Shown: in pieces, positions 8,830-16,377 of the stretch
Layout of the letters: the number at the start of each line of letters is the position of its first letter
Position numbering within the stretch: position 1 is the first letter of the stretch
From: Mycetocola_A sp015752285
GTDB taxonomy: Bacteria; Actinomycetota; Actinomycetes; Actinomycetales; Microbacteriaceae
Assembly: GCF_015752285.1 (NCBI RefSeq)
Contig: NZ_JADOUY010000004.1
Location: 248,001-312,000, forward strand
Length of the DNA: 64,000 nucleotides
Direction: 5' to 3'
Made by a program: the position numbers and the translations under genes
The notes under the pieces: generated by a model
The model's input: the letters and a program-made list of their open reading frames with translations, nothing else
Told to the model about the DNA's origin: nothing
The model's database searches: none

Positions 8830-9930
8830 TTAGTCGACGGAGACTGCCGCGTTGAGGCGCAGGCCGGACTCGGTGTCGAACAGGTGCACGTGGCGCGGGG
8901 TCGGGATCAGGAAGACCTTCTCGCCTGCGTGCGCGTGGAGACGGCCGTCGACACGGGCAACGAGGTCCGTACGCTTGCCGTTCACGTCAGCGTGACCGTA
9001 GAGGTAGCCGTCCGCTCCCAGCTCTTCCACGAGGTCGACCTGGACCTCGAGGCCGTTGCCCGGCTCGGTCGAGACTTCGATGTCCTCGGGGCGGACACCG
9101 ACGGTGACCTGCTTGGCACTGGCCTGACCCATGACGTCACGATCGACCGGAACGACGCGGGCGCCGAACTGGATGCCGCCGTCAGCGACGTCTGCGGTGA
9201 GCAGGTTCATCGCAGGCGAGCCGATGAAGCCGGCCACGAAAACGTTCTGCGGCTTCTCGTAGAGGTCACGGGGAGTTCCGACCTGCTGCAGGACGCCGTC
9301 CTTGAGCACAGCGATCCGGTCACCCATGGTGAGCGCCTCGGTCTGATCGTGCGTGACGTAGACCGTGGTGACGCCGAGACGACGCTGGAGCGAGGCGATC
9401 TGCGTCCTGGTCTGGACGCGGAGCTTGGCGTCGAGGTTCGACAGCGGCTCGTCCATGAGGAACACCTGCGGCTGACGCACGATGGCGCGGCCCATGGCGA
9501 CGCGCTGACGCTGACCGCCCGAGAGGGCCTTCGGCTTGCGGGTCAGGTACTCCTCGAGGTCGAGCAGCTTGGCGGCCTCGAGCACGCGGGTCGCGCGCTC
9601 ATCCTTGTTGACTCCGGCGATCTTCAGGGCGAAGCCCATGTTCTCGGCGACGGTCATGTGCGGGTACAGCGCATAGTTCTGGAAGACCATGGCGATGTCG
9701 CGGTCCTTCGGCGGCACATCGGTGACGTCGCGGTCACCGATGAGGATGCGGCCGTCGTTGACCTCTTCGAGGCCAGCGAGCATGCGCAGGGACGTGGACT
9801 TTCCGCAACCGGACGGGCCAACCAGAACGAGGAACTCGCCGTCGGCGACCTCGAGGCTGAGCTTGTCAACGGCGGCGCGGGTGCCACCGGGGTAGAGCCG
9901 GGTGGCGTTGTCGAACGTGACGGATGACAT
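8830..9930 (-). CDS. ABC sugar-importer ATPase, UgpC/MsmK/MalK type
   Basis: Cytoplasmic ATPase that powers carbohydrate uptake by binding the EAA loops of permease pairs. It has Walker A GPSGCGKST (38-46), signature LSGGQRQRVAMGRA, Walker B VFLMDEPLSNLDAKLR, and a C-terminal TOBE/MalK regulatory region (about 240-366). Length is 366 residues. The start is the ATG with GGAG eight bases upstream; an in-frame extension upstream has no conserved sequence. No permease or binding-protein gene is nearby, so it probably serves several distant sugar importers, as MsmK/MsmX-type ATPases do. Confidence 0.92.
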   Translation of the reverse strand: MSSVTFDNATRLYPGGTRAAVDKLSLEVADGEFLVLVGPSGCGKSTSLRMLAGLEEVNDGRILIGDRDVTDVPPKDRDIAMVFQNYALYPHMTVAENMGFALKIAGVNKDERATRVLEAAKLLDLEEYLTRKPKALSGGQRQRVAMGRAIVRQPQVFLMDEPLSNLDAKLRVQTRTQIASLQRRLGVTTVYVTHDQTEALTMGDRIAVLKDGVLQQVGTPRDLYEKPQNVFVAGFIGSPAMNLLTADVADGGIQFGARVVPVDRDVMGQASAKQVTVGVRPEDIEVSTEPGNGLEVQVDLVEELGADGYLYGHADVNGKRTDLVARVDGRLHAHAGEKVFLIPTPRHVHLFDTESGLRLNAAVSVD

Positions 9931-10205
9931 GTTGTATTGCTCCTTCACCGGCAGGTACGTGCCGGACGATCCGAGTGAATGGATACATGCAGTGCGTGCT
10001 GCGTTGCATGCGCGCTTCCGTGCTGATGCACGGTCACGATAATCCTCAGTATGCCATGAAGCTCCCGAATGCGGGGTACCGGGCCTGTGTGCGCTCTCGC
10101 CGTCCAGCATCCGTTTGGGCATTTCCCAGACTGCGCAACTACGATCGGTGGGTGTTGGGTTCGGCAGGCCGTGCCCGGCTGCCTACCTACCCGAAGCGAG
10201 GATTC

Positions 10206-11144
10206 ATGGACAACGGCGGATCGAAGGTTCCTCCGACGAAGAACCAGCGTCGTGAGGCGACTCGGGAGAAAGCGAAGGAACTTCGGGACGCCCAGCGCAA
10301 GCGGGAGCGCCGGAACCGGGTCTTTCTCCAAGGTGGAATCGTCGTCGCCGTTCTGGCCGTCATCGCCGGTGTTGCTTTCATCATCACCAGTGCGATCCGC
10401 CCACCGACTCCCGGCCCGGCCAACATGGCCAGTGGCGGAATCGTGATTGGCGAGCAGCTCGATGTCGTCGAGAGCCCCGCGTTGGCAGCGGGCGCAGACC
10501 CTGTCCCGACGACCATCGATCCGAACGTTCCGAACATCCGGATCTTCGTCGATTACCTGTGCCCCCTCTGTGGACAGTTCGAGGACACTAACGCCGAGCA
10601 GCTCGCCACCTGGGCCGACAACGGCACGGCGACCGTCGAATACCACCCCATCGCGATCCTCACAGGCAAGTCCGCGGGCACACAGTTCTCGTTGCGTGCG
10701 GCCAATGCGGCTGCGTGCGTGGCGAACTACACGCCGAACAACTTCTTTGCCTTCAACACCCTGATGTTCGAGAACCAGCCGGAAGAGGGCACAGAAGGGC
10801 TCTCGGACGAGGAACTGAAGGACATGGTCGCGACAGCGATCGAGACCGACGCAGGAACGGCACCGGCCGGCCCGGCGCAGAGCAGGATCGAAACCTGCAT
10901 CGATGACGCCACCTACAAGTCCTGGGTCCAGGCGGCGACGGACCGCGCCACGACCGAGGCTGTTCCCAACTCGTCACTCGACAAGGTCAAGGGCACGCCG
11001 ACCGTTCTCGTCAACGACAAGCAGTACACCGGGTCGATCACCGACGACAAGGAATTCCAGGCGTTCGTGCTCTCGGTTGCGAGTGAGACCTACGCGAAGT
11101 CGAGTCCGAGCCCGAGTCCGAGCCCGTCAGCACCGGCCGAGTAG
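10206..11144 (+). CDS. Membrane-anchored DsbA-like thiol oxidoreductase
   Basis: Extracytoplasmic thioredoxin-fold protein, likely to form or shuffle disulfides in exported proteins. A basic coiled N-terminus (10-38) faces the cytoplasm and one transmembrane helix spans about 42-62. The active site is CPLC (Cys119, Cys122) in VDYLCPLCGQFE, followed by the long helical insertion of DsbA/DSBA-like domains and a TPTVLVN cis-Pro loop (Pro in KGTPTV). The tail is a Ser-Pro repeat. The start ATG has a GAGGA sequence four bases upstream. It is convergent with thrE and divergent from the sugar ATPase. Confidence 0.9.
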   Translation: MDNGGSKVPPTKNQRREATREKAKELRDAQRKRERRNRVFLQGGIVVAVLAVIAGVAFIITSAIRPPTPGPANMASGGIVIGEQLDVVESPALAAGADPVPTTIDPNVPNIRIFVDYLCPLCGQFEDTNAEQLATWADNGTATVEYHPIAILTGKSAGTQFSLRAANAAACVANYTPNNFFAFNTLMFENQPEEGTEGLSDEELKDMVATAIETDAGTAPAGPAQSRIETCIDDATYKSWVQAATDRATTEAVPNSSLDKVKGTPTVLVNDKQYTGSITDDKEFQAFVLSVASETYAKSSPSPSPSPSAPAE

Positions 11145-11151
11145 GCCGCAG

Positions 11152-12489
11152 CTAGATCTTCTCGTCCTGTTTGCGGCTCAGCCGCACCTGGACGCCCATC
11201 AGCGGACCGACGAACCGGCGCTGGATGCGACGGGCGGGGCCGAGCGCGTTCTGCACGAGGTACTGACCGAGCAGGGCTCCTGCTGCGAGGGCGACAGCGA
11301 CCGACGCGGCCTCCAGCATGCTCAGCAGCCCGTCGATGGACCCGTCGCTCAACTCCAGCAGCCCGCGGAACAGGATGAGGCCGGGGACGAGCGGCACGAG
11401 GGCCGACACGACGAGCGGCAGCGGGGGAGTGCGCACCACCCGCGATGCGACCGCAGACAGCACTCCGACCACGAGGGCCGCTGCCGCTGCCGCCCAGGCC
11501 ACGCCGAAACCGGCGGCCTGCGCGGTCGAGAAGACGAGATAGGCGACGATCCCCAGCGCGCTGACCGCCCAGATCGCTCGGGGAGGCACTTCGACGGCGA
11601 GGGCGAACCCGACGATGATGACGACGGATGCGGCGAGCAGCAGCGGGATCTCGGCGAGGGTGGGCGCGACATACGGCTCGATGTCGAGAACGAGGCCGAA
11701 CCGCGCAAGAAGCGTTGTCGCGCCTGCGACCCCAGCAACGAGTCCCCCGGTGATGAGCAACGCCTCGAGCACACGCGCTGTTCCTGTCACGTAGAACCCG
11801 GAGAGTACGTCCTGGACGGCACCGAACGACGTCACCCCGGCGAGGAGCATGATGATGGTTGCCACCACGACCAGCGAGGAGTTCGCTGCCGGGTCGATGA
11901 AATGGACGATCGCAGCGACAAGCGGACCGATCGCACCGCCGGCGAGCGTCTGGTAGAACACCGAGATCCGGGTCCGCGCGAGCCTGCCGGTGAGGAGGTC
12001 GACGACGAAGGTCGCCACGAAAGCAGCGACAATGACGAGCGGCCCGCCACCCAGCAGGAACGCGGCTCCGGTTCCGACAAGGCTCCAGCCGATCCGCCGG
12101 ACGATGACCGGGTAGATCGGGCGCGCCGCGATGATGGCGTTGACCCGGGCTCGGGCTTCGCCCACCGGGATCGGGTCGTGCAGCAGGTCGTCGATGAGCG
12201 TCGACGTGTTCGTCAGCCGGGTGTAATCCAGCGTGCGGTACTTGACGTTCCTGGACCGGGTGATGCTGTCACTCGAGGCGGGATCATCCCAGGAAAGGGT
12301 GATCACCGTGTGCGTGACATCGGCTTCGCACCCTTTCAGGCCGTAGGCACGGGTGACGGCGATCATCGTGGCCGTGGCATCCTCGGCACTCGCACCTGAA
12401 GCGAAGATCACTTCTCCGCACCGGATGGCCAGGTCGAGAACCGGCCGGCTGAGGTCGATGGATCCGGTCGATGGGGACTGGTCTGGCAT
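11152..12489 (-). CDS. thrE: Threonine/serine exporter, ThrE family
   Basis: Integral membrane protein expected to export threonine and serine by proton-motive force. The cytoplasmic N-terminal DUF1212-type domain (about 15-145, beginning LDLAIRCGEVIFASGASAED) is followed by roughly ten hydrophobic segments from residue 150 to 425, including the second ThrE domain. Length is 445 residues from the chosen ATG, which has GAGAGA six bases upstream; an ATG 39 bases earlier is possible. The gene starts 82 bases before tRNA-Thr on the opposite strand, probably chance. Substrate is inferred from family. Confidence 0.87.
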   Translation of the reverse strand: MPDQSPSTGSIDLSRPVLDLAIRCGEVIFASGASAEDATATMIAVTRAYGLKGCEADVTHTVITLSWDDPASSDSITRSRNVKYRTLDYTRLTNTSTLIDDLLHDPIPVGEARARVNAIIAARPIYPVIVRRIGWSLVGTGAAFLLGGGPLVIVAAFVATFVVDLLTGRLARTRISVFYQTLAGGAIGPLVAAIVHFIDPAANSSLVVVATIIMLLAGVTSFGAVQDVLSGFYVTGTARVLEALLITGGLVAGVAGATTLLARFGLVLDIEPYVAPTLAEIPLLLAASVVIIVGFALAVEVPPRAIWAVSALGIVAYLVFSTAQAAGFGVAWAAAAAALVVGVLSAVASRVVRTPPLPLVVSALVPLVPGLILFRGLLELSDGSIDGLLSMLEAASVAVALAAGALLGQYLVQNALGPARRIQRRFVGPLMGVQVRLSRKQDEKI

Positions 12490-12571
12490 GCGTGTCTCTC
12501 GTCGGGGTCCGTCAGTCAAGGATGCCATGGCAGATGCATGTGCGAGCGTTCGTTATGCTTGTTGGGTCCAT

Positions 12572-12645
12572 GCCGCCTTAGCTCAGTTGGCCAGAGCAGC
12601 GCACTTGTAATGCGCAGGTCGTCGGTTCGAATCCGACAGGCGGCT
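12572..12645 (+). tRNA. tRNA-Thr (anticodon TGT)
   Basis: Cloverleaf of 74 bases. Acceptor GCCGCCT pairs with AGGCGGC, the D arm is GCTC...GAGC, the anticodon loop CTTGTAA reads TGT, and the T arm is GTCGG-TTCGAAT-CCGAC. CCA is not encoded. A -10 element TATGCT lies at 12554-12559. Confidence 0.95.
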
Positions 12646-12674
12646 CTCATGAACGATCTCCACTCTTCAGCCCG

Positions 12675-13646
12675 ATGAACGCCCAGGCATCATCCGGCAG
12701 CGTCCCCCCGTGGCTCGCCGTCACTCTCGCAGCGATCTGCGGTGCGCTCGCAGCGGTGCAGACCCGGCTCAACGGGACGCTCGGCGCGACCCTGGGCGAC
12801 GGATTCGTGGCCGCAGCCATCTCGTTCGGCTCCGGGCTCCTCATTCTCACCGTCGGTCTCGCTGTCGTCAGACGGGGCAGGGTCGGCCTCGCGCTCGTGG
12901 GTCGCGCGCTCGCGGCCAGGGAGATGCCGTGGTGGACGGCGCTCGGCGGGTTGTCCGGAGCGTTCCTCGTGCTGTCGCAGGGCATCACCGGGGCGGTTGT
13001 TGGCGTCGCCCTGTTCAGCGTCGCGCTCGTGGCAGGTCAGACCGTCTCGGGCCTCGTGCTCGACCGGATCGGTTTCGGCCCGCACGGCGTGGTGGCGGCC
13101 AGCTGGACGCGGGTGGCAGGAGCCGCCCTGGCGATCATCGCTGTTCTCTGGTCGGTCTCCGGCCAGATCGGGGGTGACGTCCCGCTCTGGATGCTCGGGA
13201 TGCCGCTTCTCGCCGGATTCGGGGTCGGCTGGCAGTCGGCGGTCAACGGCCGGGTCAAGGCGGCAGCAGACAGCGCCTTCGCTGCCACCTTCATCAACTT
13301 CGTCGTCGGAACGACGGCGCTCGTCACCGTCATGCTCGTGCGGGCGGGATTCGTCGGCTGGCCGGATGGGTTGCCCGCCGAGCCGTTGCTCTATCTCGGC
13401 GGTGCGATCGGGTGCATCTTCATCGGTGTGAACGCGTTCCTCGTCTCCCACACCGGTGTGCTGATTCTCGGCCTCGGCACCGTGGCCGGGCAGCTGGTCG
13501 GTTCGATCATCATCGACGCCGTCGTTCCCGGTGGAGCCGCTCTCGGGTTCGCGACGATCAGCGGTGCAGCGCTCGCCCTGGCGGCCGTTGCCATCGCGAC
13601 CCTGCGAGTTCGTCCTACAGCGCCGAGAGGAACTTCTCCGGGTTGA
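12675..13646 (+). CDS. DMT-superfamily permease, YdcZ/DUF606 type
   Basis: Inner-membrane protein of 323 residues with about ten hydrophobic helices, formed by duplication of a five-helix unit. The signature near the start, AVQTRLNGTLG (26-36), and its echo in the second half, GVGWQSAVNGRVK, are typical of the DUF606 pair. Substrate is not known. It follows tRNA-Thr by 29 bases without a strong ribosome-binding site. Its 3' end overlaps the convergent nitroreductase gene by 32 bases, an unusual tail-to-tail overlap that leaves no room for a terminator. Confidence 0.85.
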   Translation: MNAQASSGSVPPWLAVTLAAICGALAAVQTRLNGTLGATLGDGFVAAAISFGSGLLILTVGLAVVRRGRVGLALVGRALAAREMPWWTALGGLSGAFLVLSQGITGAVVGVALFSVALVAGQTVSGLVLDRIGFGPHGVVAASWTRVAGAALAIIAVLWSVSGQIGGDVPLWMLGMPLLAGFGVGWQSAVNGRVKAAADSAFAATFINFVVGTTALVTVMLVRAGFVGWPDGLPAEPLLYLGGAIGCIFIGVNAFLVSHTGVLILGLGTVAGQLVGSIIIDAVVPGGAALGFATISGAALALAAVAIATLRVRPTAPRGTSPG

Positions 13647-14148
13647 TGCGGGGGCGGTGCCCCGGTCGGGCTCCTGCCGGGATTCCGCCGACGTAGAGCC
13701 ACCCGAGGAGCTGTTCGTTCTTCGCGAGCTTGTGCATCTTCCGAACCGGCTTGGATCGCGTGTGGTGGCCGGTCCGCCAGAGCACCCCCCATCCGGCGTC
13801 GTGGAGAAGGAGGCTGAGGACGTGCGCCACACCGGATGCCACGGCCTCCTGCTCCCACGCGGGAACCTTCCCGCTCTTCTTCACCGTCACGACGACGGCG
13901 ATCAGGAGCGACGCCCTGAGCGGTTTCGTGGAGGGCCTGTCGTCGCCTTCAGCCTTGGCGATGGCCCGGCCGAGCTTGTCGCGGGCTTCGCCGCGCAACT
14001 CGATCAGCCGCCAGGGCTGAAGGGCCCCGTGGTCGGCGACGCGGGCCGCCGCCGCGACGAGGGGCAGCAGCTCCTCGTGCGTCGGTGCATCCGCCGTCAC
14101 CTTCGACCAGGAGCGCCGTCCTGAGACGACGTCGACGAGATTGGACAC
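13615..14148 (-). CDS. Nitroreductase-family flavoprotein
   Basis: FMN-dependent NAD(P)H oxidoreductase of the NfsB/YdjA type, 177 residues. The N-terminal RRSWSKVTAD carries the FMN-phosphate arginines, HGALQPWRLIEL the next FMN contact, and YVGGIPAGARPGHRPRI the C-terminal loop. The short length matches the compact YdjA group, not classical nitroreductases. It lies eight bases downstream of msrB on the same strand, suggesting a small redox operon. Physiological substrate unknown. Confidence 0.87.
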   Translation of the reverse strand: MSNLVDVVSGRRSWSKVTADAPTHEELLPLVAAAARVADHGALQPWRLIELRGEARDKLGRAIAKAEGDDRPSTKPLRASLLIAVVVTVKKSGKVPAWEQEAVASGVAHVLSLLLHDAGWGVLWRTGHHTRSKPVRKMHKLAKNEQLLGWLYVGGIPAGARPGHRPRINPEKFLSAL

Positions 14149-14155
14149 GTGACCG

Positions 14156-14557
14156 CTATTCGGCCGGAGCGAAGTTGAGAGCGAGCGAGTTCATGCAGTA
14201 ACGGTCGCCCGTCGGAGTGCCGAACCCGTCGTCGAACACGTGCCCGAGGTGGGAGTCGCAGGCAGCGCAGCGCACCTCGGTGCGCACCATGCCGAGCGTC
14301 GTGTCTTCGATCAGGGTGACGGCCTCGGGCTTGACCGACTCGTAGAAGCTCGGCCAGCCGCAGCCCGAGTCGAACTTCGTGCCGCTCTTGAAGAGCTCCG
14401 CCCCGCAAGCCGCACAGGTGTACAGGCCCGAACGGCTCTCGTCGAGGAGTTCACCCGTCCACGGGCGCTCCGTCGCAGCTTCGCGGAGTACCGCATACTG
14501 CTCGTTCGACAGTTCCTGGCGCCACTCTTCGTTGCTCTTGTTGACCGGCTGGGTCAT
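14156..14557 (-). CDS. msrB: Peptide-methionine (R)-S-oxide reductase
   Basis: Repairs R-form methionine sulfoxide in proteins using thioredoxin. The zinc site is two CxxC pairs (Cys48/51, Cys97/100), the substrate loop is GCGWPSFYE (65-73), and the catalytic nucleophile is Cys121 in RYCMNSLAL. Cys66 could act as resolving cysteine. Length is 133 residues from the second of two close ATGs, which I prefer because it gives the usual short N-terminus. It is upstream of the nitroreductase gene in an apparent oxidative-repair operon. Confidence 0.95.
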   Translation of the reverse strand: MTQPVNKSNEEWRQELSNEQYAVLREAATERPWTGELLDESRSGLYTCAACGAELFKSGTKFDSGCGWPSFYESVKPEAVTLIEDTTLGMVRTEVRCAACDSHLGHVFDDGFGTPTGDRYCMNSLALNFAPAE

Positions 14558-14769
14558 CGGTATCACTCCTCATGGATAAGTTTCCTGCGTCTTATCTAAC
14601 CTGCTTCGCGCCCGTGATGTTCCCCGAGACCCCCGTAACTGGGCAAACACTGTGCGTCGTCAGCCAGGCTTGCCCCGGATCCCGTGCGGTGCAGCGTTTC
14701 TCCGGTCGCGTCAGGATTAGTATGGCGACACGGCCATGGGCAGGACCGAGATGTGAACGGTGGTGGACG

Positions 14770-15054
14770 ATGAGCGGAAAGCCGGATGGATCGGCGCACG
14801 GGCACGCAGTCCTCGACGAACGGGACCTCGCCATCCTCGATTTCGAGAACCAGTGGTGGCAGCACGCCGGGCTGAAAGAAGAGGCGATTCGTTCCACATT
14901 CTCCTTCTCGCCCACCCGGTACTATCAATTGCTGGGCGCTCTCATCGATTCGCCCGCCGCTCTCGTGCACGATCCCCTTCTGGTGAAGCGCCTCCAACGG
15001 CTCCGCGACACCCGACAGGCCGCACGGCGGGCGCGAGCGCGGAACGCGGACTGA
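14770..15054 (+). CDS. DUF3263 protein
   Basis: Small actinobacterial protein of 94 residues. The conserved core is DLAILDFENQWWQHAG followed by FSFSPTRYYQLLGALID, a helix-turn-helix-like pair of helices, and it ends in a basic RDTRQAARRARAR tail that suggests nucleic-acid binding. The ATG was chosen because it begins just before the conserved core; upstream codons in frame are not protein-like. It precedes the LytR-C gene by 76 bases, an arrangement I also know from other actinobacteria. Function unknown. Confidence 0.82.
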   Translation: MSGKPDGSAHGHAVLDERDLAILDFENQWWQHAGLKEEAIRSTFSFSPTRYYQLLGALIDSPAALVHDPLLVKRLQRLRDTRQAARRARARNAD

Positions 15055-15130
15055 CAGTCAGGATGCCGGCGCCGACGGCACTTCTCAGCACCGCTCAGCA
15101 CGCAATAGCGAAGGATTTCTCAGCACCGAT

Positions 15131-15700
15131 ATGCCACACCACTACGCCAGGGACAGGTTCGACGACGTTCCAGCCGACCTGAAGCGCGTCGGAGCGCACC
15201 GCGCACCCCTCCGCCCTGGCCGTCGCTGGATGATCGTCCTCTGGTCGGCTCTCGCTGTCGTCGTTCTCGTCGCCGGCGGCATCCTCGGTCTCAACCTGCT
15301 CGGTGACCGGATCGACTTTGTCGATACGTCGACCCCGGTGCCCTCAGCCGCTGAGCCTACCGAGACCCCGACCGCCGCTCCGACGATCGACCCGGACTCC
15401 ATGGTCACCGTGCTCAACGGAACTGAGACGCGGGGACTGGCCACCGCCGCCATCGAGAAACTCAACGCCGCAGGCTGGACACAGAGCATCACCCCAGGAA
15501 GCGCGTCCGCCTCGGATGTGGAGTCGACGACGGTCTACTACGAGGATCCGTCCCAGGAAGGTGCAGCGCGAGGGCTCGCCGAGGCCCTGGGCATCGGGAA
15601 CATCGGACTGTCGACGCAGTTCCAGATCCCGGTCGGGGAGGGCGAGGAACCCATCCTGCAGCTGACCGTAGTGCTCGGGTCGGACTACGCCGCCCTCTAG
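15131..15700 (+). CDS. LytR C-terminal domain membrane protein
   Basis: Single-pass membrane protein of 189 residues with a short cytoplasmic N-terminus, a transmembrane helix (about 33-57), a Thr/Pro-rich linker (65-90), and an extracytoplasmic LytR_C domain (about 92-189) starting MVTVLNGTETRGLA. Stand-alone LytR_C proteins are thought to help wall-polymer ligases of the LCP family; no LCP catalytic domain is present here. It lies with the DUF3263 gene upstream. The role is inferred from the domain only. Confidence 0.82.
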   Translation: MPHHYARDRFDDVPADLKRVGAHRAPLRPGRRWMIVLWSALAVVVLVAGGILGLNLLGDRIDFVDTSTPVPSAAEPTETPTAAPTIDPDSMVTVLNGTETRGLATAAIEKLNAAGWTQSITPGSASASDVESTTVYYEDPSQEGAARGLAEALGIGNIGLSTQFQIPVGEGEEPILQLTVVLGSDYAAL

Positions 15701-15814
15701 CGCGCCCCTGCCCGTCGGCGGTTGAGTGTTTCCGCGGTGTTTCGGCGGTATTGAGGAACGGAAAACTCCCGATTCTGCGGCAGAAACTCCTGTCGGATCA
15801 GCCTGTGTGCTCGC

Positions 15815-15956
15815 TAGTATCTGGAACTGGTCACACATTGTGCTTCACCTCACGGCCCTCCTGGCAGGCGCGGCTCGGCACGATCGCCTGGCAGCGCCAC
15901 GGCAGACCCGGGTGGGCGATTGCCTGCACGGAGAACACAGCAATTGGGAGTAACAC
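15815..15956 (+). promoter_or_regulatory. Likely promoter and long 5' leader of cold-shock gene
   Basis: A TAGTAT -10 candidate is followed by about 130 untranslated bases before the cold-shock ATG. Long leaders of cold-shock mRNAs often act as temperature-responsive elements. No structure was proved here. GGGAGT lies seven bases before the ATG. Confidence 0.35.
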
Positions 15957-16160
15957 ATGGCGAATGGAACCGTGAAGTGGTTCAACGCTGAAAAGGGCTA
16001 CGGCTTCATCACCGTCGACGGAGATGGGCAGGACGTCTTCGTCCACTACTCCGCCATCGACAGCAGCGGGTACAAGTCGCTCGAGGAGGGCCAGCAGGTC
16101 AGCTTCGAGATCGGCACCGGAGCCAAGGGCCCGCAGGCAGAGGCGGTCCGTCCGGCCTGA
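15957..16160 (+). CDS. Cold-shock protein, CspA family
   Basis: Single cold-shock domain of 67 residues, an RNA and single-strand DNA chaperone. RNP1 is KGYGFITV (17-24) and RNP2 is VFVHYSAI (30-37); the first strand is GTVKWFNAEKG. The basic and aromatic residues that bind nucleic acid are intact. A GC-rich hairpin downstream terminates transcription. It is a separate paralogue from the longer cold-shock protein at 26.9 kb. Confidence 0.96.
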   Translation: MANGTVKWFNAEKGYGFITVDGDGQDVFVHYSAIDSSGYKSLEEGQQVSFEIGTGAKGPQAEAVRPA

Positions 16161-16174
16161 TCCGCACCGATCCT

Positions 16175-16211
16175 CACCATGCCGTCCGCGTTCAACGCGG
16201 GCGGCATGGTG
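16175..16211 (+). terminator. Terminator hairpin of the cold-shock gene
   Basis: Sixteen-base stem CACCATGCCGTCCGCG / CGCGGGCGGCATGGTG with one G-U pair and a TTCAA loop, 14 bases after the stop. Confidence 0.7.
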
Positions 16212-16280
16212 TCGTTCGGATGCGTGGCATCGCCTCCGGGTTCCGCCCCCGGCGTAACCTGCCGCTCTCGGTCGGGTGAG

Positions 16281-16307
16281 CTTGCACTCGCAGGGGCAGA
16301 GTGCCAG
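16281..16307 (+). promoter_or_regulatory. Second, imperfect CIRCE-like element inside the groEL promoter
   Basis: CTTGCACTC-N9-GAGTGCCAG matches the CIRCE arms at seven of nine positions each, with the exact nine-base spacer. It spans the space between a -35 TTGCAC (16282-16287) and a -10 CAGAAT (16305-16310), which are 17 bases apart, so HrcA bound here would block RNA polymerase. Confidence 0.7.
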
Positions 16308-16314
16308 AATCGTG

Positions 16315-16341
16315 TTAGCACTCGCATTCGTTGAGTGCTAA
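16315..16341 (+). promoter_or_regulatory. Perfect CIRCE operator (HrcA site)
   Basis: TTAGCACTC-N9-GAGTGCTAA, both arms matching the consensus exactly. It lies just after the predicted transcription start and 37 bases before the groEL ATG, so groEL should be repressed by HrcA and induced by heat. hrcA is outside the window. Confidence 0.95.
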
Positions 16342-16377
16342 CCACGTTCATCACGTCCGGGAGGGACGAAAAACCAC

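Noticed and set aside
8824..9927. A long open frame opposite the sugar ABC ATPase gene
   Set aside because: The opposite strand encodes all ABC motifs; this frame is a shadow.
13615..13646. A mis-called end for the DMT permease or nitroreductase because they overlap tail to tail
   Set aside because: Both C-termini look normal for their families and both frames are clean, so the 32-base overlap is probably real.
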